From Hordeum vulgare subsp. vulgare (Eukaryota; Streptophyta; Magnoliopsida; Poales; Poaceae), in NCBI RefSeq assembly GCF_904849725.1, contig NC_058518.1, positions 211,246,741 through 211,310,740 of the forward strand: a stretch of DNA of 64,000 bases. Direction: 5' to 3'. Numbering within the stretch: the stretch's first letter is position 1; the number at the start of each line of letters is the position of its first letter. Both the position numbers and the translations under genes were made by a program. The notes beneath the pieces are model-generated. The model searched no databases and was not told the origin of the DNA. It saw only the letters and a list, made by a program, of their open reading frames with translations. Positions 55,054-64,000 of the stretch are shown here, one piece after another.

Positions 55054-55969
55054 TATCGGTGCACTAAAGACTGTGGTCTCCTGTGCACGGGACTAGTGCG
55101 CGGACACCGGCAGCCCCTCCGTGACGGCAAGGCGCGTCGCTGGAGCTTAGGGCGGAAGAAAGACTCAGAAGACACCAAGTACAGATTGGAAGCCCCCCGG
55201 CAAGCACTCTCTTGCTGGGTAATAAGAAGAGACACTGGCAGGAGCTCCCTGTCGGGGGATAGACAATGCCACAGCGAGACCCTCCTGCCGAGGAAGAAGG
55301 ACTGAGCCCCGGCAAGCCACCCTTGCCGGGAAGATTGACAAGGCCTCGGCAAGCCATCACCTCCCTGTCGAGAGGAACAGGAAGACCCCCGCCAAGGTAA
55401 CCCTACCGGGAAGGAAGAGAAATCCCGAGGAGAGACGCCGGCCCAGGCCGCCCTCGCGATGTGTGAACGCCTCCACCGACGAACGCGCCACCGCCGATGC
55501 ATGGACCATGCGTCCGCCCGCACACCAGTGCAACACCCCGAAGTTCCCACGTGTGGGTACGTGTCCGCCCCTCTGACGAGGTCAGGGAAGTGGGTCGAAG
55601 CATTTAATGCACTTCAGTAACACTGTAACTGTCGGTCGGTGTTGTTTCACTCATGAACAGACCGTTCACCCACTGAGCCACTATGGTGAAACCTTCGCCT
55701 ATGAAAGGAGGCCCGAGGCTCAGTAGTAAGGACTTTTGGCTTTTTGACCAATCGAAAGGCTCTAAAGAGGGACAAATCTACAGTAACCCAAAGCGAATAA
55801 CTAAATGCATGCAGGAGTAGGGTTTTACGCACCACGCCAGCCGAAAGTGGGTAAAAAGAACATGTCGGGCCTTGAATGTTGGTTCTGCTCTTGCCGCGAC
55901 CCCTCTCCCCGCCAAACTAGCAAAAAGGGGACCGTTGAGGCCCCATAGGTGTTGATCCCTTCATCGACA
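55054..55969 (+). repeat. 3' LTR of B
   Basis: 916 bases, TATCGGTGCACTAAAG to CTTCATCGACA, full-length homologue of 36028-36945. The TATA position has changed to TATGAAA. Confidence 0.92.
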
Positions 55970-55974
55970 TAGAC

Positions 55975-56558
55975 GGAGCCTGACAGGCCTATGAACGAAG
56001 CGTGTATCCCGGGTGTTGGCATCGTGCCCTAGCTCCGCTCACGTGTCGTTCATTAGGGAGGTGCCGAGCATACGTGGTTAAAAAAGAGAAAACCAACGAA
56101 ACTATGTGAAAAGCAGAAGAGGCAGATCTTTATTAAGACTAGAGACGAGTTATTTACAAGCCGGAAAGGGGAGGTATGGCTCCCATGTCTCGCACAAGTC
56201 AGTCTCGTGAACTTGCTTGCGAGTCAAAAAGGGAAGAAGGAAAATCAATCGCCGTACCCACGCACAGGTCAACTTAGAAAGAAAATGTGGCTGCCATATC
56301 CACCACGGGTCAACATAAAAGAAGTGTTACCTGCAACACGCGAGACGTCTTCTTCGATCGATCCCAAGCGCGATGTAAGGGCTTCCACTATGGCATGGGC
56401 ATAGTCGTGCTTCGACAGTTATTCTACCAGCGCTGAGCATAGGGACTTCCATTTGGGCGTGGGAGGAGCCCTCCACTGTGGCCACGACGTGGCTTGTCGT
56501 GGGGTCACATATAGGAGGCCCCGGGCGTATACAAACCACTCGTTATTACACAAGAGTT
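55975..56558 (-). other. Spacer of A right of B insertion
   Basis: Between the integrase stop of A and the B insertion site. No domain or repeat is seen on either strand. Confidence 0.5.
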
Positions 56559-57699
56559 TCATGGGTAGAACCTCCAGAGATGTTGAATGTTCCATGTGTT
56601 GGCCACCGTGCTCCCACCCTCGGTCTCCACGCGCGCGGCGCTAGACTTCGAGACATGGGCGATCCGAAAGGGGCCCTCGCACATAGTGGAGAGCTTGTGA
56701 AGGCCCTCCCTGGAGAGGACCCGACTCAGGATAAGGTCTCCAACTTCGAGGGTGCGGGGGTGGATGTGACACTTGTGGTAGCGCCGCAGGGCATGCTGGT
56801 ATCTTGCTGTGTGAAAGGTAGCCAGGCGACGGGCCTCCTCTAGGAACAGGAGGTCGGCTTCCCGTGAGTGTGCTTGATGCGCCTCATCAAACACCAACAC
56901 CCGCAGGGAACCATACTTGAGCTCCACCGGGATGACCGCCACTGACCTGTAGCTGAGGAAGAAGGCAGTCTCACCGGTGGGCTTGGTCGTACTGGTGTGG
57001 ATGGACCACAGCACGGACTGCAGCTTGTCAAGTGCGCCCTTTCCGCAAGCCTCGAGCTTCTTCTTGAAGCTACTGGTCTGGAGGCCCTGGAGTACCTCGA
57101 CGTTGGCGTGCTCAGCCTGGCTGTTGTTGCACCTGTGCGCCACAAGGGCATACCATATCTGCTTACCAAGGTTATCACAATATGATTGAAAAAGACCGCT
57201 CGTAAATTGGAACCAATTAATGTGATCATGCGGTTGGGGACGTCAAAGCGTCGTACAAGGCCCTTGATGAACTTCACGGCCGAGCGAGCTAGGATGCTGC
57301 GGACAGCCTCGACTTTCGTCCACTTGGTGAACTTGTCGACGGTGACGTAGACGTAGTGGTACCCACCGGCCGGGCAGGGGAAGGGGCCCAGGATGTCCAC
57401 CCCCACACTGCAAAAATCCAAGAGAGTGGAATGGTCTGCAGCCCCTGCACGGGTTGGTGGATCTACTTGGTGTGGAACTCGCATGCCTCGCAGGACCGGA
57501 CCAGCTTAGCAGGGTCGCGAAGTGTCGTTGGCCAGTAGAAGCCGCTATGGAACGCCTTGCCTATGAGGGTGCGCGACGAGGAGTAGTGCCAGCAGTCCCG
57601 TCCGTGGAGGTCGGCAAGAAGATCGCGTCCTTGCTGCTTCGAGATGCACCGCGGCGAGACGTTGTTGGGCCGCCTGCGACACAACTCCCATTCCTGCAC
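56559..57699 (-). pseudogene. Integrase of element A, degraded
   Basis: Minus strand. Zinc part (57699-57463): LLADLHGRDCWHYS and SCEACEFHTK. Core (57484-57150): SVGVDILGPFPCPAGG (first Asp), but the second catalytic site reads MITLIGSNL where ITDNGTQF is expected, so the Asp is lost. A frameshift follows, then the C-terminal region (57143-56559): RTLEVGDLILSRVLSREG, CEGPFRIAHVS, WNIQHLWRFYP. It cannot be active. Confidence 0.8.
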
Positions 57700-57812
57700 G
57701 CAGTAGGCGGTAGCCTATCGGACAACACGCTTCGCCCCCTCGTCCTCCATGGGGAGTTCACAAAGTGTCAAGTAGGCCTTGAGCTCGGCGTTCCAATCAC
57801 CCTATTAAGGCT

Positions 57813-58235
57813 CTAGTGCCAACAGCAGTTGATCTCCTGAGGGCAGGCCGTCATTGGCGTGGGTGGAAGCCCCTCAGGTAGCGGCGCGGTACTGATGACA
57901 AGAGGCAAGACCGATGGTTTGAGGAGCTTCTCCTCAAAGACGCCAGGTCGTTGGGACTCTAGACATGACGCCCGCTTGGCGATTTCGTTAGCCTCCTGGT
58001 GTGCGTTCCGAGGAATCGGATGCAATTCCAAACCAAGGAATTGTTTCTCAAGCTTACGTACCTCCTCCATGTAGGCTGCCGTGTGCTCATCCTTGGATGT
58101 GTATTTCTTGTTGGACAAGTTGACGAGCAGCTGCGAGTCTCCCTTCACAACGAGGCACTTGACACTAAGAGCCGAGGCGGCCTTGAGGCCGGCGATCATG
58201 CCCTCATACTCAGCAACATTGTTGGAAACTTTCAT
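57813..58235 (-). pseudogene. Second RNase H of element A, C-terminal part
   Basis: The minus strand contains NNVAEYEGMIAGLKAASAL (Glu), CLVVKGDSQLLVNL (Asp) and HPIPRNAHQEANEIAKRA. It is the equivalent of 48541-48800 in B. The first part (QGAGAGMVL) lies in another frame near 58310, after a break. Confidence 0.75.
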
Positions 58236-59273
58236 CTTGTGCTTGAAGCACGACTCGATTGCGTTGTAGATCTTGTCGCCTTTCGGTGAATGAGCACCAT
58301 GCCAGCCCCCGCGCCCTGCATTGAGAACGCGCTCTTAAAGCATATGACCTAGCCGCAAGGTGCTTCGTCCCTCGACAGGGAGGACTCATCGTTGCGAGGA
58401 TCCTCTTTGCTTGGGTCCGTCCACTTCACGATGAAGTCCACTATGACCACATCCTTTATGACCCGAGTGGTGCAGAACTCCAACTCAAAGGCTCGCAACT
58501 CGATGTTCCACTCGACGACCTTGTCAATGGTGTTAGGGTTGTACTGAATCTACTCCAAGGGGTAGGCAAAGATAACATTGACATGGTGCCCCTGGAAGTA
58601 GTGGCGCAGCTTCCTAGAGGTGACGAGGAGTGCGACGAGGAGCATGGGATAGCGCTCGCGCGCATCCATCAATAATGTACTGACAGTGCATGGGGTGCTC
58701 CACGTGCCATGCGATCGTGGTGTCTTTGTTGCATCCATCGATGGGCTTGCGGGGCTAAGCAGCTAGGACTTCAGAAGGCGCGACGTCACAGGTCTCGGGA
58801 GCCCTCCATGAGGAGGTAGTCTCTCGAGGTGAGGCGCTCCCGAGTGGGAGGGTGACCTCCTGAGAAAGGACGCTCCCTAGAGATGGGGCGGCCTCCCGAG
58901 AGGCAACCGTGTCGGTGCGTGACAGATCCCATGCTCTGCGGTGCTTCCCGGGTGGCCGTCGGCTCCTTCTTAGGGTGGGAAGGGCCTTCCCGCTCCACCA
59001 CGGGGGACGCGCTGGTCGTCTAAGGGGTGGCTGTCAGGTACAATAGTAGGCGCTCGCGAGGCCGCTGTGCAACCATGACGGGAGGTCTCGTGAGGTACCG
59101 CTTGAGGCCCGCGAGGGCCCCTCAGTCTCAGGGGTCCACGCGAATTGCTTCGACGTCTTCATCGTCTTGAATAATGGCAATGCCCGCTCCCTAAACATGG
59201 ATATGCAGCGCCCAACGGAGGCTAGGCACCCCGCCAGCTTCAGCATTTCCTTGAGGGTTCGGGGAGGGCGCAT
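58236..59273 (-). pseudogene. RT connection and first RNase H of element A, broken
   Basis: From the right: LKEMLKLAGCLASVGRCISM and ALPLFKTMKTSKQFAWTPE (59273-59130), an inserted Arg/Ser-rich stretch (58786-59001), then ERYPMLLVALLVTSRKLRHY (58680-58620) and VVEWNIELRAFELEF in another frame (58520-58476). Multiple stops. Confidence 0.7.
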
Positions 59274-59276
59274 ATG

Positions 59277-59957
59277 CTAGATAGCCTTCACCTTCTCTAG
59301 GTTTAGTTCTATCTCGCGATGTGACATGAGGAAGCCTAGGAGCTTGGCAGAGGGGACCCTGAAGACAAAGTTGTCGGGGTTGAGCTTCAGATTGACCTTT
59401 CGCAAATTCAAGGAAGTTTCATCCAGGTCCTCGATGAGCGTCCTCGCCTCACGCGTATTGAAATTGATGTCGTCGACATAGGCCTCGACGTTCCTCGCAA
59501 GCTGGGGTCCCGGTGCAATCTGCATTAACCGCTAGATGGTGGCACCAGTGCTCTTAAGGACGAAGGGGATGCTCACATAGTAGTATAGCCCGCAAGGGGA
59601 GACGAAGGCTATTTTCTCAACATCTTTCCCGACCATCTTGATCAGATGGTAGCCCAAGAAGGCATCCAAGAAGCACAACAGATCATGGCAGGCGGTAGAG
59701 TGCATGATCTGTTCGATGCGTGGGAGCTGGAAAGGGTCTAGCGGGAAGGCCTTGTTGAGGTTGCTGAAGTCGACGCACATCCACTCCTTGATGCCCTTCT
59801 TGGCATAGATGACGGTGTTAGCAACCCACTCAGGGTGGCACACCTCGCGAATTACCCCGGTCTCTTGCAGCATCTGCACTTCGTGCACGATGAAGTGATG
59901 CTTTTCTGGCACTTGGTGCCACACCTTCTGCTTCACGTGATGCGTGTTGGGCCACAC
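59277..59957 (-). pseudogene. Reverse transcriptase of element A
   Basis: Two open minus-strand parts joined at a stop near 59530. 59957-59532: NTVIYAKKGIKEWMCVDF, CFLDAFLGYHLIKM (first Asp), YYVSIPFVLKSTGATI. 59525-59277: EAYVDDINFNTREA (YVDD), VNLKLNPDNFVF, AKLLGFLMSHREIEL. Catalytic Asp residues are kept, but MPFGLKN is changed to IPFVLKS and the frame is interrupted, so it is inactive as it stands. Confidence 0.85.
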
Positions 59958-60008
59958 CTACGAGTGATGCTCGATCACGTGCCTTGGCACACCGATTAGA
60001 TCAGTCGC

Positions 60009-60362
60009 CTACCATGCGAACACATCCGTGTTGGTCCTGAATAAGGAAATGAGCGCGCCCTCTTGCTCCGGAGGGACGTCGGTACCAATGATGATGGTGG
60101 GGCCCGAGTTGCCATTGTTCATTGGCACCTTTTTCATCTTGGTCCGGTCCTGTGTGAACTGTAGCTTCTTCCTTATTGGGGCCGCCCCTAGAAGACTCTC
60201 AAGAAGCACCGCTTCGCCCTCGTCGGCTGCACACATAGCTATGAGGGCTTCGCACGCTTGCTTGAGGCAGCTCACTCCGTCCCTCTCGTCGCACCTGATA
60301 GTCAGGACGTCGTTGCTGCCAGGAATCTTGATGATGTTGTACCCCGGATGCGTCGCCGCCAT
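60009..60362 (-). pseudogene. Protease-RT linker of element A
   Basis: Open for 117 codons on the minus strand: MAATHPGYNIIKIPGSNDVL directly continues the protease C-terminal pattern, and the end (GALISLFRTNTDVFAW) is the Tat motif preceding RT, as at 46813-46845 in B. It has no catalytic motif of its own. Confidence 0.65.
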
Positions 60363-60436
60363 GAATCTGGCAAGCGCGGGCTACCCTAGGACAGCATTGT
60401 ACGTCTGGTCGATGGACGCCATGTCTAAGTCGACGA

Positions 60437-61216
60437 CTAGGTGCGGTACTTGGAGCGGGTGCCGAAGGTGACTGGGAGGCGGGTCTGTCCGATAGGGGCC
60501 ACGGCCTCCCAAACTACCCGAGAGGAAGGCGTGGTAGGCTTCAACTCACCGTAAGGCACCTGGAGCGCCTCGAAAACTGCGACAGAGATAATGTTGAGCC
60601 CGGTGCCCCCGTTGATGAGGTTCTTGGTGATAGAAACCACGCCGATAGTGGGGGTCCATACCATGGGGAGAACGCCCGAGGCCACCAAAGATCCGAGGCG
60701 GTCATCCGCGTCGAAGGTGATGATGTGTGGCACCCCAGTAGGCCCAGGGGCGGTCCTTGGGAGCCCTACATTCTGACACTCCTCGAGGGCCGTGACCGCC
60801 CTGCGGAAGGATGGATTACAGTGTCCGCCGTCTCCCGGTGCCTGGGCTCCGCCCGGGATGCACACAACCTTGCGCCGCCCCCAGAGCGCAATGGTGCCAC
60901 CATCGGCCAGGGGCGTGTTGCGCCGATGCACGCCCGGGCCAATGCCCCGGGATCTATGTTTCGTACCTCCCACGTGCACCAACGGGAGGAAAGGTTGCGG
61001 AGGAGGCACCTCGGCCCCTCTGAGAATGGTGGCGACCTTGGCGCATCGGTCGTGCCCGGCGATGGGCCACACACCCACCAGCGGAGGACAGAAGAGTCCC
61101 TTGTGCAGCAAGGCGCGGGCGCGAGCCTGTCTGCAAGCGACGGACCTTGCAAATGCGGCAGTGCTAGCGCAATGGGCGGACACATACTCAGCACGCGGAC
61201 GGTGGGCGTCTGCCAT
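60437..61216 (-). pseudogene. Gag remnant fused to protease, element A
   Basis: From an ATG at 61216 (MADAHRPRAEYVSAHC), 53 bases after the primer site, one minus-strand frame stays open for 260 codons to 60437. The first half does not show the gag core. The second half has VVSITKNLINGGTGLNIISV (protease loop, NGG for DGG), FEALQVPYGELKPT and PIGQTRLPVTFGTRSKYRT. The gag core found in B and D is absent, so a large in-frame deletion or a gag-less form is likely. Asp-to-Asn in the active-site loop would inactivate protease. Confidence 0.7.
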
Positions 61217-61268
61217 GGACTCGACGAAGCCTGAGTTGAAACCGGAGTCAGAAAGCGGATGTGCACCC

Positions 61269-61286
61269 CTAATTGGGGCACCAAAT
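61269..61286 (-). other. Primer-binding site of A (diverged)
   Basis: Minus strand TTTGGTGCCCCAATTAGG, adjoining the LTR end. It keeps TTTGG.GC.C from the Tat consensus but differs in the second half. Confidence 0.5.
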
Positions 61287-61874
61287 GTCAAAATTGGGGC
61301 ACCGCAGACCAAAGAAAAGGTTCAAACTCTGGGGGGCGCTAACTCACCTGCCCTATTCTACCTCTCGACTCCACGACGACTATTCGGTGGCATGAGCTCA
61401 AGGGAAGCGGACTAGAACACATGGCGGTTTACCCAGGTTCGGGCCACCTTGCGGTGTAAAAACCTACTCCTGCTTGTTTTGAGATTGCCTGAGGGGAAGA
61501 CGGGTACAAAGATGGGTTCTTCCATAGTGGAGACGATGGGGGTTGGATACCCACTATGGAGGCCGGGCCTCCCTTTTATATTGGCCTTGGTCTTCTTCCG
61601 CACGAAAATATTGGCGGGAAGGGTTGCCACAACGGCCATTTTGAAAGGGGACATTTGGTGGGTAGCCTCGAGGCGCGCCCCCACAATGTGCGCCCTCTTG
61701 TTGTCCATGACGATGATCCTCAGATGCTTCCCTTGTGAGGCTCGGACCCTCGCGAGGCTCGGACCCTCGCAAGGGTCTTCCTGGTTTAGCTCACTCACAG
61801 GCTGAGCCGAGCCAGAACGGCCTTGTCGCGCCTGGCCGACGGGCCGAGGCACCCCCGATCTGAGGGGCCCGACA
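61287..61874 (-). repeat. 5' LTR of A
   Basis: 588 bases, TGTCAAAATTGGGGC to GGGGCCCGACA. It lacks about 310 bases present in the left LTR (breakpoint near 61650, before GTAGCCTCGAGGCG) and has a short duplication of AGGCTCGGACCCTCGC near 61738-61770. TATAAAA on the minus strand at 61580-61574. Confidence 0.88.
61574..61580 (-). promoter_or_regulatory. TATA box of A 5' LTR
   Basis: Minus strand TATAAAA in AATATAAAAGGGAGGCCCG, conserved between both A LTRs. Confidence 0.6.
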
Positions 61875-61914
61875 GGAATCTCATGGACAAGATTCTTGTG
61901 AGGGTGGTAGCTCA

Positions 61915-63700
61915 TGTGTTTTGTGTAATGTCACTATGATTTCATAAATCTCAAATTTGGACCAACAAAAACTTTTGGTGTGCATGTGATGCTTGAATTG
62001 ATTGTTATTTGCTTGCTTGTTTGAGTGTGCTCCTAAATCATAAAAATTCTCCAACTATCAAAACACATCTCCTTGGTCCAACTACTTGTCCAATGATCAT
62101 TCCAGGTGTATAGGTTATAAAAATAATTTTATACAAATATATTTTGGCCAAAACACATTTATTCAATTTAGGTTTTCAAAAACCCCTAAGAAGGCTTGCA
62201 CTACAAGTCCTGAAATTAGGATGTATGAATTAGTTCAAAGATTCTATTTGGAACCTAATGTCTATAAAACGTCCCAAAACCACAAAAATATTATTTTAAA
62301 TGTTTTTTTATTTTATTTAAATATATTTTTCCTCAATCCAGACTGGGTCTTTTAGAGTGGAAATTACTTTAATGTCTCAAAAATATTTGAGAAATTTTAG
62401 GGAAGCTCGATTGACATATATTTTCTGTATATATGATTTTCCACACATGCACATGTTCAAAATATTGGTAAAACTCCTCCAAAACCCTTTCTGGATATTT
62501 CAAGTATTTAAGTATTTCTATATGAAATATTGTCACATAAATGCAGGAAAATTCCAGGAAGTCTAGTATGCCTCAAATGATGATCTTGCCAAGTTTCATC
62601 CCAATCGAAATCCGTTTGGTTCATCAAAATACCCCAAAACCCTTTCTGTCCATTTTCAAGTTTGAACAACTTTACATTATGAAGAATCACCATATGAGCT
62701 CAAAATTGGCGTCCATGTTAAAAAAACCTATTCGTTCATTTACACCAAGTGGTGCATCATGTAGAACAGTGCAACTTGCTCAAATCTATTCAAATTTGTT
62801 TCTGTTGATTTGTAGGGTTTGGAAAAGTTGCATTAGCATGTTTCTCCAATTGAGCTGCAATTTTTACCACAATTACTATTGTTTCTAAGATTACCTCTTG
62901 TCGAATCTCATGGTGAGGCGAACAAGTTAACTAGCACAAATAAATGACAAACACCTTCTGGTGACTTCCCAATTTTCACCACCTCCCTTGTTCTCCTTGA
63001 GCTGGGAATTTTACCAAAGTCTCTCCTAGTACCATTCTACCTCTAGAAACTCACCGAGGCCAAGGATCAATGATTGAGTGGCGTAAAACACCAAGCTTCT
63101 CACTTGGACAGAAATTTTTCACCTTTCTCAAACTCCCCTCTCTCCTGGAGAATTCCCACAGCATCCAAGGACTCTGCCTACCTTGTTGACACACCATCGC
63201 ACTAATAGGAACAAGTGGCCACACCCAAAAAGTCAAAGGCAACGCCATGGCATGCCAAAGGCATGCTCTAAAGCGTGTCATAGTGTCCAATTACACTGTT
63301 GCTCGAGCATCCCAAGGCTCCCAACAGCCCAAGGAGGCATGACCGTGTCGCCCGATACCACCTCAACATCTGCAAGATGCTACACGGTCATCCTCTTATC
63401 CGTCTATACATCAACCCTCCCGGGCGTGTCCATAACCGCCCGGTTCGGCTAGTGCTTGTCCTCATACACACGGGCACCAGAGCCTCGCCTAACTCTCTCC
63501 CCCTTCCCCGCGGCCAGGCCACCTGCACGAGTATCACAAAGCATCACCTTATCCTTCCTTTGGCCACCTGAGCTGTCCATGGACGTTTGTGGACTTCATC
63601 CATGGTGAGCCTCGGCCTTGCCATATAAGGATGCCCGAGCTCCCCACTGCACTACTCTTGCGGTCTCTCCTCCCTAATCATGTTCCGCTACCAGCCTACC
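61915..63700 (+). repeat. 3' LTR of F3 (Tekay-like), cut by a further element
   Basis: After the GGAAT target copy and a short 3' untranslated stretch (61880-61914), homology to the F2 LTR (17997 on) begins at TGTGTTTTGTGTAATGTC and runs through the AT-rich U3 to a TATA-like ATATAAG at 63624-63630. It contains no gene; short frames at 62086-62888 are AT-rich chance. The expected R/U5 part is replaced after about 63700. Confidence 0.7.
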
Positions 63701-63782
63701 ACCTGTTATGTCATGGTTTTGTCGCAAGAGATTTCCTCATGCAAGTACTAAGTCTAGGATCCATCGCAACTAAATGGTAGCT

Positions 63783-64000
63783 TGAATGGGGTTGGTCGGA
63801 ATTGAGAGATGTGAGTTTTACCCATGTTTGGCCTCTCATGATGGAGGTAAAATCCTACATCTCACTTGATTTCTATAGATGAGCATGGTCTCACTTACAA
63901 GGGCGCTATTTCAATGGCTCTTTCTCGAGAGCTATGGAAACATCTGTCTCGAGACCTCCCAAAACATTTGTCCTAAGAGTCCTCAAAACATATGTCTTCA
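63783..64000 (-). repeat. Probable LTR fragment of an H-like Tat element (window edge)
   Basis: In minus sense, GATGTAGGATTTTACCTCC and GAGAGGCCAAACATGGGTAAA resemble the R/U5 stretch of LTR H (GACGTAGGGCTTTTACCTCC at about 4120) and the GGGTAAA motif of other Tat LTRs here. The left boundary is uncertain (63700-63790) and the right end lies outside the window. Confidence 0.4.

Larger units (their letters stand above)
36028..55969 (+). mobile_element. Tat-lineage Gypsy element B, carrying nested C
   Basis: LTRs at 36028-36945 and 55054-55969, with perfect duplication TAGAC (36023-36027 and 55970-55974). Plus-strand order: LTR, primer site, gag (interrupted by C), protease, RT, RNase H, second RNase H, integrase, spacer, minus-strand antisense ORF, LTR. 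Without C it is about 13.1 kb. All Tat modules are present, making it the most complete element of the window, but stops and frameshifts disable it. Both LTRs begin TATCGG, not TG. Confidence 0.93.
31643..61874 (-). mobile_element. Tat-lineage Gypsy element A, carrying nested B and C
   Basis: LTRs at 31643-32538 and 61287-61874, flanked by a perfect duplication GGAAT (31638-31642 and 61875-61879). Flanks rejoin into a continuous F3 sequence (integrase end, then 3' untranslated region and LTR). Minus-strand order from the right: LTR, primer site, protease, RT, RNase H, second RNase H, integrase; then plus-strand antisense ORF (32836-35640) and left LTR. Element B splits it at 36028-55969. Without B, A is about 10.3 kb. 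Most of gag is missing. Confidence 0.9.

Overview
The window reads as intergenic DNA of a large, repeat-rich grass genome, most likely a Triticeae species such as wheat, Aegilops or barley. The clearest marker is a Copia LTR at 21665 whose first ~30 bases match the BARE/WIS/Angela families from memory. No cellular gene, rRNA, tRNA or CRISPR array could be supported. Nearly every base belongs to LTR retrotransposons of four kinds: a long-LTR Gypsy family with an integrase chromodomain (Tekay-like, copies F1, F2, F3); Tat-lineage Gypsy elements with two RNase H domains and an antisense ORF (A, B, D, G, K); a coding-poor element with a tRNA-Asp primer site (C); and one Copia element (J).

Layout: 1-715 is the 5' end of a minus-strand Tat element (K). 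716-16860 is a minus-strand Tekay-like element (F1) with a truncated 3' LTR, a broken gag and a long 5' LTR. Its interior holds a cluster of Tat LTRs, antisense ORFs and other fragments (G, H, I; 3554-13375). 17253-24937 is the integrase end and a ~4.2 kb LTR of a plus-strand relative (F2), interrupted by J (21665-24360, TSD GATTG). 24943-31403 is a minus-strand Tat element (D). 31404-31642 is another integrase end (F3), whose 3' LTR resumes at 61915.

The span between the two F3 parts is a Russian doll. Tat element A (minus, 31643-61874, TSD GGAAT) sits in F3. Tat element B (plus, 36028-55969, TSD TAGAC) sits in the 3' part of A. Element C (plus, 37415-44300, TSD ACACG/ACGCG) sits in the gag of B. 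Four generations of insertion can therefore be read directly from target-site duplications.

B is the best-preserved coding element: gag, protease, reverse transcriptase (YMDD), RNase H, second RNase H, integrase and an antisense ORF lie in order between its LTRs, but stops and frameshifts break them. A keeps YVDD but has lost most of gag. D lacks RNase H and integrase. C has only a 157-codon ORF. None looks able to move unaided. The feature most worth following up is the antisense ORF (an N-terminal domain followed by coiled coil), present opposite to gag-pol in A, B, D and two G copies.
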